From Saccopteryx bilineata (Eukaryota; Chordata; Mammalia; Chiroptera; Emballonuridae), in NCBI RefSeq assembly GCF_036850765.1, contig NC_089491.1, forward strand, positions 89,560,740-89,624,739: 64,000 bases of DNA, written 5' to 3'. The notes under the pieces were generated by a model. That model was not told the origin of the DNA. It did not search any database and saw only the letters and a program-made list of their open reading frames with translations. Below, one piece after another: positions 34,950 to 45,913 of the stretch. Within the stretch, counting starts at the first letter, position 1. Every line of letters begins with the position of its first letter. Made by a program: the position numbers and the translations under genes.

Positions 34950-37900
34950 TGGGATATATTATTCACAACTGTTCATTTGAGGCTGTCACTGATGTCAGGA
35001 CATAAAACAAATAACCTTATGCTGGGGAATTTGGCACCAATTCCACATAAACCCGGAAGGTTAGAAAAAGAGAAAGCAGAAGTGTATTCATGCTGGTTAT
35101 TAAGGAAGAGAATGTTTCACTTTCAAATGATGGGGGAGGGGCTTTGAAGTGACATAGGACAGCACAGTGACAGGCACAGAGAAATAAGCACGGCATAGTT
35201 TTGCACATTTTAGGCCCTTCAATTATTTTGCCAAAATAAGGTTTATTTTCATTCCAAAAATAGTCACTATCAATCAGCTTTGGAGAGTGGAGGTAAAGAC
35301 ATATCAGAATCAACCATTCCTTTTCTATGTTGTAGACTCGAAAGAGAATTCTTATAGGATCAACACAGGCATATTCATATTTTACAAGCACCTCTTATTT
35401 GGCATCACCACCCTTGTAGGTTTATCTCCTAAAACTCCATGCTGAGATGCTTAAATTAGAAGCAGTTTTCTCTTTACCCCCCACTCAAACTGAACGCATT
35501 CGTAGTGAAGAAAAAGAATTTTGCAAATGAGAATTGAGAGTAGAGGGAGGGATGTCCATTGACATGGTAAAAGCGAATTGCAGAGTATTTTTTGTACAAC
35601 TGAAAACCCTGTCTATGCACATATCTCTCTGCGTGTGTTTGCACATGGAAGGGGAGAGGCGAGGAACAAAAGAAGCCAGCTTGCGAAGGAAGTGGGAGGA
35701 AGGGAATGGGGAGGACAACTAGGGGAGACATGAACTTTTCCTTCCTACTCTCATAATGTTCACACTTGTTACAACAGTCATAAATGTCACCCTTTCTCTT
35801 TAATTGAACAGAAAAAAAAACTAAATTGAAAACACTTGACAAGAAAAATAGATCCCATGAGTAAAAAAAATAAACGTTTCAAAATTAATTCAATAAGCAT
35901 TCTGTGAGTCAAATATGTCCCATAGCAAAGAAATAGTCTCTAAAGGCCCAGGTATCTGACAGGTAGGCTGTCAGCCAAATGCTGCCCAAATGATCCCCAA
36001 GGTGGAGATACCTGAAGGTTTCCAGAAAAGTAATTCATCTAATAAATCCAGCAAGGGGATCCAACCACTGCCCAAAACTGCATTTGGAACTGGAAGCTGC
36101 TAGGCAGGGCATTATGCCAACAATTTTTAATTGTATCTGGAGAAGAAAATTAACACCAGGGTTAGACTGTTTGGGTTTAGTGTACTAAATTTCTAACACG
36201 AAACTGACAAAGGGCACTAAGTGTAAAGTAAGCTTGCAGAGACGCGTCCCAGTGCCGGGAATCTGTGAGTTCTGCAAGGAAAAGAGCGAGGGTTTGGAAC
36301 CGAGCAGTACTGGCTGTACATTCTGCTAGCTGTTACTTGCTGCATGGCCTTGGTCATTTTCTAATGTGCAATATGGTGGTAGGTATTCCTTTCTTGTGGG
36401 TTGTAGAGAAAAGTGACTGTGATCATATATTTAAGTCACTTGGCAGCCACACTGGCAAGCAATTAGAAAAGGAACTATTTATTGCTAAATCATCCCAACA
36501 CCCAGTGATCAAGAGCTGGCCCTCCCTGTGCACTGTTCAGGGACACACATCTGTAACAGTGCCCCTCCCCTACCAACACAGAAGGAGTTTTTATCACGTG
36601 ACAAAATTTGGATCCTGGGATCTTGATAAAATGCAAATTCTGATTCAGGAGGTCTGGAGAGATGCTGCATTTCTAACAAACTGCTAGTGAGGTGGATGCT
36701 GCTGGTTGTGTGTCTTAATCAGAGTAGGAAAGCTCTAGGGTAAAATCGTTATAAATTAAAATAAAATGAATGAAGCTGAGGGAGATGGGCTAGGCTTTGA
36801 GACGGGGTTAGCTACTCCATCCTGTGCCTGCACACACTGGGTGCACTTGCACTTGTAGCACTTCTCCCACAACTGGAGTTCTCTCATCTGCTCCACTGGG
36901 TTAGAGCTCCTTCAAGACAGGGAGCCCATTCATATACCCCAAGTGGCTTCTGCACTCATCTCAGATGCTCAGTTCAATTATGAGTCAGTAAGTCAATGGA
37001 GGAATGGATATATGAATGTGGTGAATGAATGAATGAAATTCAGGGAAATTGCTGTTGGTTAATGTTAAAAGCCTAATGGGTTTGAATTTCATAGTTTTAT
37101 AATCACTGAGCTAACTTCACATATTATTAGTGTTGTTGGGATTAATCTCTTCATTGAGCTTGATACACAAACAAAACAGCCATCAGAAAATAATAATTCT
37201 GGACATGCATTCTAGAAATATAAAGTTTCTAGAGCTTCCTTTTCTATAACATAAAAAAGAAAGATTCAGAACTCCCTTCTCTCAAGTGAAGCCACCTGTC
37301 CTCAGGGAATAGTAACAATAGTTTACAATACCTGGAAAGGACAATGTCTTTTACAAAACAATCATGAAGCAACACATTATTAGAATTAGCATAGATTCTC
37401 TTCTAAGGCATGTGACCAATTTATCCCTCTATGCTGTTCGTTTATAGGTTTTCTAAGTAATTAAAGATCACACACATACACACACACACACACACGCAAA
37501 TTCATTGCTTTTATAACAAAATATATCAAGATCTCCAACTGGACCTTCATATTCGCATCAGCTTGTACAATCGAGTCATGTAGTCTTTATATGGTTCATC
37601 TTACTGCACGGATAACAGAGAGTCTATTTGCTAAGTAAACTACCACAGCAAAATCTCTTATTGCAATGAGCTAGAAACCTCATTAAACTCAGGAGGACCA
37701 CTGAAAATTTAAGTTTCATTAGAATTTTATCTATTTACATAACATGATTCTTTTCATCAGAACCTCAAGTTCTAATTCAACTGGTCAGTTCAGGGCCTGT
37801 CTTTGTGTGCTTCTTTTGTTTTGCAAACTGGGACACTGTGTATATGGACAGCACAGTATCTATTTCTCGACCTCTTCAGCTATGCTTAAAATTTTAGTCC

Positions 37901-40270
37901 TGAAGCCTAAATGTTCAAAACTATGAGTGTGGTTAGCTGTGGTTCATGTTCTCAATAGAATAATAGGACTCCAATAAACAGTGCATTAAATTTATAATAG
38001 AGGACATTTAATTAAATCCAGCTCTGATGTAATCAAGTCACCCCAGGTAGTCAGACACATTAACTCTCTCAGTGAAGGAATCTACCTTTTCTGAGCTGAC
38101 TCCTTCTGGAGAGCATACACTCTCCCTAGGATTCTGACAGACTTTAAAATCAATCATCCTTTAATGTGGCCTCATTATGCATTTTATTTTCTTAGTCCCA
38201 AAGGTTCTCAAAGCAAATACATGTTTCCCCAGCAGACATTTCTATCTTCTTACAGAAGGGTTTGTTTTCCATTCATGATAGAAAACAAATGTTAATTAAG
38301 ATGATGGTTAAGATGGTCCACACTTTTCCCAAACACTTTCATGGTTGGCAGTTCTCCACTTTCCTCTTCCTGTACCCCAAGAAACTGAATTGGTTAGTTT
38401 TCTGCATGGGGTAAAAATATTGAGGTAAAAGCAGCCAAAAAATATTCAGAGTAGTTTCCTAGGAAGACGTTCTTAGAAAGTTCTCTGTTTAGGGCTCCTC
38501 TACAATACCACTGGGAGGGTCAATTCCTGCAACCTCTCTGAAGGTCACCACAAAGCCCAGCCACAACCTTTAAGTCACAGGTCACTTCTAGGAATTTTTT
38601 CAAATGAAAAATCATAGAAGTGCTCAAAACTTGGAGTGAACCCTTATGAATGTCTGTGTTACAACAATGTCTATCATTCAAATTTGAAAAAACTTCTTTC
38701 CAAAAATAGATCAGGCATGAAGTATCCATATACTGTAATTCTATAGAGACCTTTGAAAAGCTTTAGTGCAATATTTAAAGATATGAAAATAATTATGATT
38801 TAGTACTACACAAATAAGTGGGTGATGAAATAGCATGTCTAGAATTATATCAAATTTCTAACAAATGTATTTGACTGAAAAAAATAAAGTCAAAAGTAAA
38901 AAATAACTATCTCTAGATGGTAGACTAGGGTTATTTTAAGTTTTTTCTTTTGTATTTTCCTGGATTTTTATAGTTTTATATTTTCTATACTAATGGAAAA
39001 TATACATATATACATAGTAGGACTGACTATATATGTCCTACTTTGGTAAACAGAATATACAGTACTGTGTTTTTTTCATTCTTCTTCCTGTTATAAGCAT
39101 GGATAAAATCTTCATATTTGTAAAATTAGTTAATTAGTAGATTATTAGGAAATAAAAAATATTAATGAACATAAGCTTAACTTATTATATAGATCTGCCA
39201 TTAACTTTTTATATTTAAATAAATTCCTCCTCTGTGTAGATTCTCTACCAACTACCAATTTCTACTAGCTGACCCTTTTTCTGCAGCAGTCCAATGAGTC
39301 TTAGTACATAGATCCAAATGAAAATCCGAGGCAGACAAGGAAATAAAACGTGCGGAGGAAGCGGGTCTTGGCTGTACACAGAGGCAGAGACCATGAATAT
39401 GAATGGACGGAGCTTTTGGACAACAGGATAATGGGAGAGGGAAATGCTATTCAAATGACAGCTGCCAGCTCCCTCTCCCCACACTCACTCCCTTGCTGCC
39501 CGCCCCTTTCCCAGCCTTGATTGGAGCCCACAGGAATGCTGTGGTGCTTGTGGCCTTCCGTGTTCTCACACTCCGAAAGCAAGCGCAGAGGATAAAAGCC
39601 CACTGTGCTGAAAGCTTGTGCCTCATAGAATAAGCACAGGGATCAGAGGGCTTAAGAATACGTTGCTACTTTTGATATCAATCACAGCCTTTGCCAAGCT
39701 GCTCCCCAATCTACTGGGAGGTGCAGGGTGAACGTTGTTTAATTGGCTTTGTGAATCTTCTGAGCTGTGCTAAACCATTAATTAGTGGAGATGCTGGAAT
39801 TAAGTATGTAACAGGTATGTTGGGGAGGGGAAGGCTGCTTATGCCATGGTCTTGGAAAAGCATCTGTAAATGCCCCTTTGGACAAACTTAAGAGAAAGTA
39901 AAAGAAAAGAGAACTCACTTCTTACTAAAGAAAGTTCAAGACAGCCATATCCCAAGTTTTTGATCAGGTATCTAATCTCTTTGAATACAAAAACCACTTA
40001 ATAATGCTTAAATTATTTATTCTCAATGCCAGAATTCTCTCATCTAGACCAATAGAGAACACTGATTTATAGTATCAGGGCCTCACACTCCCATGCTTTT
40101 AGATGAGATAAAGACAAACAGTGCTGAGCACGGCGCACAGCGCCACTTCAAGAGGGCAGTTAGTTACCCAGCACTAGCAGCAGTGGCTAATGTGCAGACA
40201 AAGACCAAGAATTGTGGGACGCCACACAGGCCCGCGGAATGCCAGTTTGCAAGCTCTGATTAAAAAGAAA
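34950..40270. other. Long, largely unique, AT-rich region
   Basis: About 5.3 kb with few recognisable repeats, the longest such stretch here. Within it: a MIR at about 36255-36430 ('gagggtttggaaccgagcag', 'tgcatggccttggtcatttt'), a MER5-like MITE at about 36595-36720, a MIR/L2-like piece at 36905-37040, a (CA)n at 37474-37496, and an old L1 3'UTR-like tail at about 38750-39000. No coding gene is supported. Confidence 0.45.
36595..36720 (+). repeat. MER5A-like hAT MITE fragment
   Basis: 'gataaaatgcaaattctgattcaggaggtctgg' and 'gctgcatttctaacaaactgc', then 'gatgctgctgg', follow the MER5A consensus as remembered. Confidence 0.65.
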
Positions 40271-40466
40271 AATATCTTTTATTTAAATTTTTAAAAAAAT
40301 ATTTATTGATTTTTAGAGAAAGGGATGGAGAGAGAGAGAAAGATTTGTTATTCCATTTATTTATGCATTCATTGGTTGATTCTTGTAAGTACCCTGACCA
40401 GGACTGGAACCTGCAACCTTGGTGTACTGGGTGTACTCTAACCAACTGAGCTACCCAGCCAGGGCC
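40271..40466 (-). mobile_element. Short tRNA SINE
   Basis: Reverse-strand copy: an A/T-rich tail complement, 'gtaccctgaccaggactggaacc' (B-box complement) and the head complement ending ctacccagccagggcc. Immediately followed by another SINE. Confidence 0.85.
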
Positions 40467-40478
40467 AAAAGAATAAGA

Positions 40479-40539
40479 TATATTTTTTTTAAATTTATTT
40501 ATTAATCTCTAGTGAGAGGAGAAAGAGAGAGAGAGCGAG

Positions 40540-40585
<46 letters not shown>

Positions 40586-40733
40586 GCGTGTGTGTGGTGA
40601 GGGAGAGAAGTGGGAAGCATCTACTCATAGTAGTTGCTTCCTGTATGTGCCTTGATTGGGCAAGCTTAGGGTTTTGAACCAGCAACCTCAGCATTCCAAG
40701 TTGATACTGTATCCACTGTGTCACCACAGGCAA
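40479..40733 (-). mobile_element. Short tRNA SINE with (AG)n
   Basis: Reverse-strand copy with a long (AG)n at 40525-40583, 'gtgccttgattgggcaagc', the B-box complement 'gggttttgaacc' and an end near caccacaggc. Tandem neighbour of the 40271 copy, in the same orientation. Confidence 0.84.
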
Positions 40734-41034
40734 GAATAAGACCTTAAAAGAGGATTGACAAAGTGCTCTTACTAAATTTATCTGTAAATGCATAAATTAC
40801 CCACCAATACAAAGACTAGAAAAGAATCATGAATTTAAATTCTAAATTGCTTGACCAATTTACCCAAATCAGGTTCCTAAATTCATTTCAGGTCTATTTT
40901 CCTCCTTTTATGAATATAGGAATCATATAATATGGTTTAACAATTTAGTATATGTCTTACCTGGGGACTTAAAGGAGGAAATGTATTTATTTTTATTCTT
41001 AAGATGCTAATGATTTATTTCTTTCATGTACGAC

Positions 41035-41699
41035 TGTAAAGCCAGTAGCCGCTGCCACCATCACAGCCGCCTAGCCTGTGCAGGTTCACACTTGATTCAG
41101 ACAGATGGTAATGAAACAACAGAGCCATGAACTGGTGGGCCCTTAGCTTTAATCCTAGCTCGCTCCCAGCAGGCAAGAAATACACGCAGTGGAAAAACAC
41201 TTCCCTTTTCATTCTGGGCTCCCAAAGTTACTGACTTATCCGAGTTTCCTAGAATCAAAGGTTTCTACCTCACCAGCCTTATTCACCTCTGTTCCCCATC
41301 TCCTTCTCTCTGCACAAACTCTGCACAAACTGGTTTCTCCTTCAGCACTCTGCCATCTTCACTGCCTGCCTCTCCTCTCCTCCACGTGGCCTTTCTCTGC
41401 TCTCCCTCAGCATGGGCTCCTCTGCCCCATTTTATAGTGTAGAAATCAAAACCTTTAATCCAATATACAAACAAGGAAGTCTCTGATACAAAGTCATTTA
41501 TCTGAGGTATAATGGGATTCTTCATAAGAGTGCACTACCACCTATCATGCAACAGTCAAGGGTGTGGGGAAAAGCTTAGTCTTAAAACTATGCTTTAGGC
41601 TATAAGGACCCTACCTACGTACAGCCTGTCCCCCACACCCAATGCAAACTATAAGTGAGCAAACATACATATCATATTTACAAACTTATTTGACTAACA
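41035..41699 (-). mobile_element. ERV LTR, subtype 2, reverse
   Basis: A 665-bp minus-strand LTR running tgtaaagcc ... tgactaaca on the plus strand, so its own 5' end reads TGTTAGTCAAATAAG. It shares the R/U5 part with LTRs A-F (TATA complement near 41430; 'gcctgctgggagcgagc' homologue). Its U3 start differs from that of LTR B/E and matches LTR F. A clear target duplication is not visible. Confidence 0.85.
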
Positions 41700-41955
41700 G
41701 TGTACTATCCCAATGGTCCCAGAAAGATGAACACAGGGCCTCAGTGAGAACAGACAGAAAGAAAATGTGTCAGGTTAATAACTGGAATATTAATCATATC
41801 TAATCCAATGTACCGTATTTTTTGTTCCATAAAGTAGAGGGGAAAATGTCCCTGGGTCTTATGGAGCGAAAAATACAGCATTTTATTAAATATTTTAAAA
41901 CACCACTTGGTTCAGAATTTTTTTATTTTCCTCCTTAAAACACTGGCCTTACATT

Positions 41956-41975
41956 TGGCGTAGTCTGTGGCAGGA
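41956..41975 (+). other. Retroviral primer-binding site, tRNA-Ser-like
   Basis: tggcgtagtctgtggcagga follows two bases after the LTR-terminal 'aca'. tggcgtagtc and ggcaggat complement the 3' end of a mammalian serine tRNA (ending ...GACTACGCCA), apart from a small insertion. The match is from memory of tRNA-Ser. Priming by tRNA-Ser is described for the class III HERV-S group. Confidence 0.55.
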
Positions 41976-42016
41976 TTTGATACAGATGAGTATGGAGCCA
42001 CCATCACCTTTGAGCG

Positions 42017-42570
42017 GTGAAGGACTGGCTGCTGTTATGGTTCCTCATGGCTGTCCTTTTGGGGACTGTAGGCTGGCTGACTTTTACAGCCATACGAGAG
42101 GAAACCAAGAGCTCCGTGGAAGAGGCTGCCCAAGACCTGCAAACTGAGCAGTGGAAGGAGCTGGAGCAAACGTGGGAAAAAAGAGATGCCGACCCTGGAG
42201 CTGAAGCAAGCACTGGACGAGGCTGACAAGGTTCATGAGATTTGTTTGGAAATGGAGCAGACGCTGGAGAAGGAATCACAGGTTCGTGAATTGCAGCTTG
42301 CCCTGGACACTGTGGAGAGCTAGCAGTGGCAGGAGGTTGGAGCTGAGGCCGTGTCTGGAGCTGCAAGGTCTGCGGAGCAGAAGGCTGTGGCAGCCTGGGG
42401 CTCGAGACCAGCAGTGGGAGCTGGTGTTTTCAGTTCCTCTTTGGAGGATGAGGAGAACCGGGCTGGAGTTGAAATCCATGGTCTCCAGAAGACGAGAGCC
42501 CAGCAGCAAGGAGTACTTGCTATGTTCCTGGTAGGTCTGCGATTTGGGGACATGGGGTGGATGCCATAAT
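42017..42570 (+). pseudogene. Broken ERV internal ORF: hydrophobic segment plus coiled coil (gag-like?)
   Basis: From 42017 a frame reads KDWLLLWFLMAVLLGTVGWL, a strong hydrophobic stretch, then a charged heptad-like region (AIREETKSSVEEAAQDLQ). At about 42175 the coiled-coil pattern shifts frame, and a stop interrupts it near 42323. Further open sequence continues to about 42570, and a downstream Cys-containing segment near 42630 is out of frame. The codon at 42017 is GTG, and the likely AUG lies upstream in another frame, so at least two lesions exist. ERVL-class gag proteins have N-terminal coiled coils, which makes gag the first guess. A captured host sequence is the alternative. I do not recognise the protein. 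Confidence 0.4.
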
Positions 42571-43016
42571 GCTCTCCGGAGCAGAGAGGAAAATGCTGAC
42601 TGCCATTGCCACGTGCTCCTCCTTGGGACAGTGTAAGACCTGCCAGGATGGCAGGAATGAGAGGGGTGGCTAACGCCTCATGTGCATAGACTGATTTCCT
42701 GGACTACAACTGGAATGAGCGCTGGCTCTTTTGTTGGATGGATTTACGAATTTTGGACAATGTGAAATACCTTGATGGGGGTAGGGGGGGCGGTTTTGCT
42801 AGAGGCCTGCCCCAGGAAGCTTTTCCCATGGCTAGAAAGAAGGCCGAGGACATTTTGCGCTTTTGGCAAAGTGCTCAGAGACTGGTGAAGTGTATCTTTG
42901 TCATTGTTGAAATTGTATGATTTGTCATGTTCTAATTTGTGTAATGTGCCTAATTTCCTTGCACAGGGATGCTGGTGATGTAGATTGTGGGTAGTAAAGT
43001 GAGCATAAGGGTGGAT

Positions 43017-43739
43017 TGTTGGGCAGATAAAATATATTATGCTCACTTTGTTAAAGATGGCACTGCCCACTTGGAAGTCCGTCACCCAGGTGATTGCTTG
43101 GGATGGGCATGATTATATTAATGTGTGTTGGGGGCAGGCTGTGGGCAGGCAGGATCCTTGTAGCCTGGGGCTTGGTTTTAGGACTAAGCCTTTCCCATCC
43201 TTTTTGATGTGGGGTGGTACAATCCCATCATGCCTCAGATAAATGACTTTGTATTAGAGACTTTCCTATTTTGTATATTGGATTAAAGGTTTTGATTTCT
43301 GCACTATAAAGTGGGCAAACCAGGAGCTTGCTCTCTCATGGGTCCTGAGATTAGCATTAGAGGGGAGAGCAGAGAGCAGAAAAAGGCCATGTGGAAAAGG
43401 CCAGGAGAAGCAGCCAAGATGGCGGAATGTTGGAGGAGAAGCCAATTTGTGCAGAGTTTTTGCAGAAAGAAGGAGATGGGAAACAGAGGTGAATAAGGAT
43501 GGTGAGCTAGAAACCTTTGATTCTAGGAAACTCGGATAAGTTAGTAGCTTTGTGAGCACTGAATGAGTGGGTTTTGGAGCCCAGTGTGTGTTTTTACTTG
43601 CCTGCCGGGTGCAAGCTAGGATTAAAGATAACTGCCCACCAGTTCATGGCTCCGTTGTTTCATTACCATCTGTCCGAATCTAATGTGAACCTGCATGGGC
43701 CAGGTGGCTGTGATGGTGGCCATGGACACTGGCCTTACA
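43017..43739 (+). mobile_element. ERV LTR E, likely 3' LTR of the internal region
   Basis: A complete 723-bp LTR from tgttgggcagataaaatat to ggccttaca, with a TATA box near 43300, an attaaag poly(A) signal near 43620, and U5 ending in 'ggctgtgatggtggcc'. The purine-rich 'gcataagggtgga' just upstream could be the polypurine tract. The five bases flanking it on each side do not match, as expected for one LTR of a provirus. Confidence 0.88.
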
Positions 43740-43749
43740 AAACCATATG

Positions 43750-44794
43750 TGTTGGTCAAATAAGTTTGTAAATAATGATATATATGTTTGCTTGCTTATA
43801 GTTTGCATTAGATGTGGGGAGATAGGCTGTAAGCAGGCAGTATTATTATAGCCTAAGGCAGGGGTCCCCAAACTACGGCCCGCAGGCCACATGCGGCCCC
43901 CTGAGGCCATTTTTCCGGTCCCCGCTGCACTTCCGGAAGGGGCACCTCTTTCATTGGTAGTCAATGAAAGGAGCACATTGACCATCTCATTAGCCAAAAG
44001 CAGGCCCATAGTTCCCATTGAAATACTGGTCAGTTTCTTGATTTAAATTTACTTGTTTTTTATTTTAAATATTGTATTTGTTCCTGTTTTGCTTTTTTAC
44101 TTTAAAATAAGATATGTGCAGTGTGCATAGGGATTTGTTCATAGTTTTTTTATAGTCCAGCCCTCCAACGGTCTGAGGGACAGTGAACTGGCCCCCTGTG
44201 TAAAAAGTTTGGGGACCCTGGGCCTAAGGCTTAGTTTTAAGGCTAAGCCTTTCCCAACCTTTTTGATGTAGCGTGGTGCTCTCTCATGAGGAATCCCATT
44301 ATGCCTCAGATAAGTGACTTTATGTCAGAGACTTCCTTGTTTGTATATTGGATTAAAGGTTTTGATTTCTATACTATATATAAAGTGGGGCAGACCGGGA
44401 GCTTGCTCTCTCTCAGTTCCTGAGATTAGCATTAGAGAGGACAGCAGAGAAAGGCCACGTGGAGGAGGCCAGGAGAAGCAGCCAAGATGGTGGAGTGCTG
44501 AGGGAGAAGCCAGTTTGTACAAAATTTGTGCAGGGAGAAGGAAGGAGATGGGAAATAGAGGTGTGCTAGAAACCTTTGATTCTAGGAAACTCGGAGAGGT
44601 CAGTAGCTTTGTGAACACTGAGTGGGTTTTGGAGCCCAGTGTGTGTTTTTACTTGTCCACCAGGTGCAAGCTAGGTTTAAAAATGATGGCCCACCAGTTC
44701 TTGGCTCCATTGTTTCATTACCGTCTGTCCGAATCTAATGCGAACCTGCATGGGCCAAGTGGCTGTGATGATAGCTGTGGCTACCGGCTTTACA
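43750..44794 (+). mobile_element. ERV LTR F, subtype 2, interrupted by a hAT MITE
   Basis: Begins tgttggtcaaataagtttg, as in the 41035-41699 LTR, and ends ggctttaca at 44794. Without the MITE at 43859-44221 and one target copy it is about 674 bp. It lies only 10 bases after LTR E in the same orientation. Confidence 0.86.
43859..44221 (+). mobile_element. hAT MITE in LTR F
   Basis: A 363-bp element with terminal inverted repeats caggggtccccaaact and agtttggggaccctg. It is flanked by the perfect 8-bp duplication gcctaagg (43851-43858 and 44222-44229). The uninterrupted LTR at 41035 shows the equivalent empty site. Subterminal 'acggcccgcaggcc' is hAT-like. No coding capacity. Confidence 0.93.
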
Positions 44795-45526
44795 GTGTGT
44801 CTTATGGTCAGGTGCATTTTATGGAGCAAACTATACTGTATGTTTCTGAGGACAGACACTTAAATATTTATTAACTTGCCTTCCACACATGCCATTTTTG
44901 GTTAGTATGGCAATATCCAGTTTGTGAGGGAAATGAGTCAGACCATCCAGTTTCCCACCTTCTAAGGGAATGAGGGGCTCTGGCTGAAGGTGGACTGAGA
45001 GGACTGGAGTTGTGTGAAGAAAGTGTGAAGTTGGTGGCCCAGGAAGAGATACTGTGGGGGATGGCTACCAGAACCCTTGTACTGAGTCATTCTCCAGTAC
45101 TGGAGTCTCCATCTTTCTTGGGCAGAGCAGTCCCTTCCTTGTGGCACCAACCTGGGGGAAAGCAACTGTTTGGCCATTGGGAATCTCTTCTGCTCCACCC
45201 TATGGAAATTCTACCTTTCTGAGAAGTTAGCCAAGAAGCAGGGGTTGTGTCAGTGACTCAGTTTTCTGACACTGAGGCTAGAGCTCTCCCCACATTCTTC
45301 CAAGAATATAAAACGTGCTTCTACCTCATGGGAGACTTAGTAGAAACTATCCAGACTGTGGGCAGACCTAATTTCTGGACTTCAGAGGCCATACCCACCA
45401 GATTCCTGGTGGCCACTCCCACTGAAGTCTGTGAAAAAATTTCAGAACAGACTGACACCTGGAGCTGAGGAGTAGGAGTCACACCCACCATCTTTCCTAA
45501 ACTCTGAATTGCCATAGGCTCTAGAC

Positions 45527-45913
45527 CAGGGGTCTCAAACTCAACTCAGCATGTGGGCCACAGAGCAAGATCACAGCCGTTCTGCGGGCCGCACTAGGTT
45601 TACAAAAGGCAACTGTTACGCAACACTTTTCTCACTGCAGTTGAAAACAAAAAAAAATCAGTACAACAAGCACAATCGTACATGCAGTTTACTCAGTGTC
45701 ACAAAACAACCAGAAACTATAGTTCGCATCACAACTGCTGTTAACTAAGCTAATATCTAGCTAGGATGCTAGAGAAATGAAAAATACAAGTAGGCCCCTA
45801 GGCTTACTTAATTTTATCCAAAATATTTTGAACTTCGTGGATTAGTCTGCTGGCCGCACAAAATTGTTCGGCGGGTCGCATGCGGCCCGCGGGCCATGAG
45901 TTTGAGACCCCTG
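45527..45913 (+). mobile_element. hAT MITE with perfect termini
   Basis: 387 bp with 17-bp perfect terminal inverted repeats (caggggtctcaaactca / tgagtttgagacccctg) and a perfect 8-bp duplication ctctagac (45519-45526 and 45914-45921). Subterminal 'gtgggccac' and 'gcatgcggcccgcgggcc' are present. It has no transposase and was mobilised in trans by a hAT transposase. Confidence 0.95.

Larger units (their letters stand above)
41941..43016 (+). mobile_element. Short ERV internal region (PBS to 3' LTR)
   Basis: Begins with cactggccttaca, identical to the last 13 bases of LTR E. A tRNA primer-binding-like site follows, then about 1 kb of GC-richer sequence with a broken reading frame, and it runs up to LTR E at 43017. 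The order LTR end, PBS, internal, LTR is that of a provirus whose 5' LTR has been lost except for its last bases. No protease, reverse transcriptase, integrase or envelope motif is present, so it is a deleted or non-autonomous provirus. Confidence 0.6.
41813..44838. mobile_element. Tc1/mariner-like MITE split by an ERV block
   Basis: The left part at 41813-41940 starts TA|ccgtattttttgttccataa and contains an internal palindrome (ttatggagcgaaaaatacag at 41860-41880). The right end is at 44795-44838 (gtgtgtcttatggtcagg, then ttatggagcaaactatactg|TA). Together they resemble a known mammalian MITE with the terminal motif CCGTATTTTTCGCTCCATAAG. About 2.85 kb of LTR/ERV sequence lies between the halves. 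The terminal TA on both sides fits a TA target. Confidence 0.6.

Noticed and set aside
42351..42569. The frame after the coiled coil as an independent gene
   Set aside because: It appears to be a shifted continuation of the same broken ERV internal frame, with no start context of its own.
44314..44874. 186-codon plus-strand frame
   Set aside because: It spans the LTR F body and the MITE remnant. The translation mirrors other LTR copies and has no protein features.
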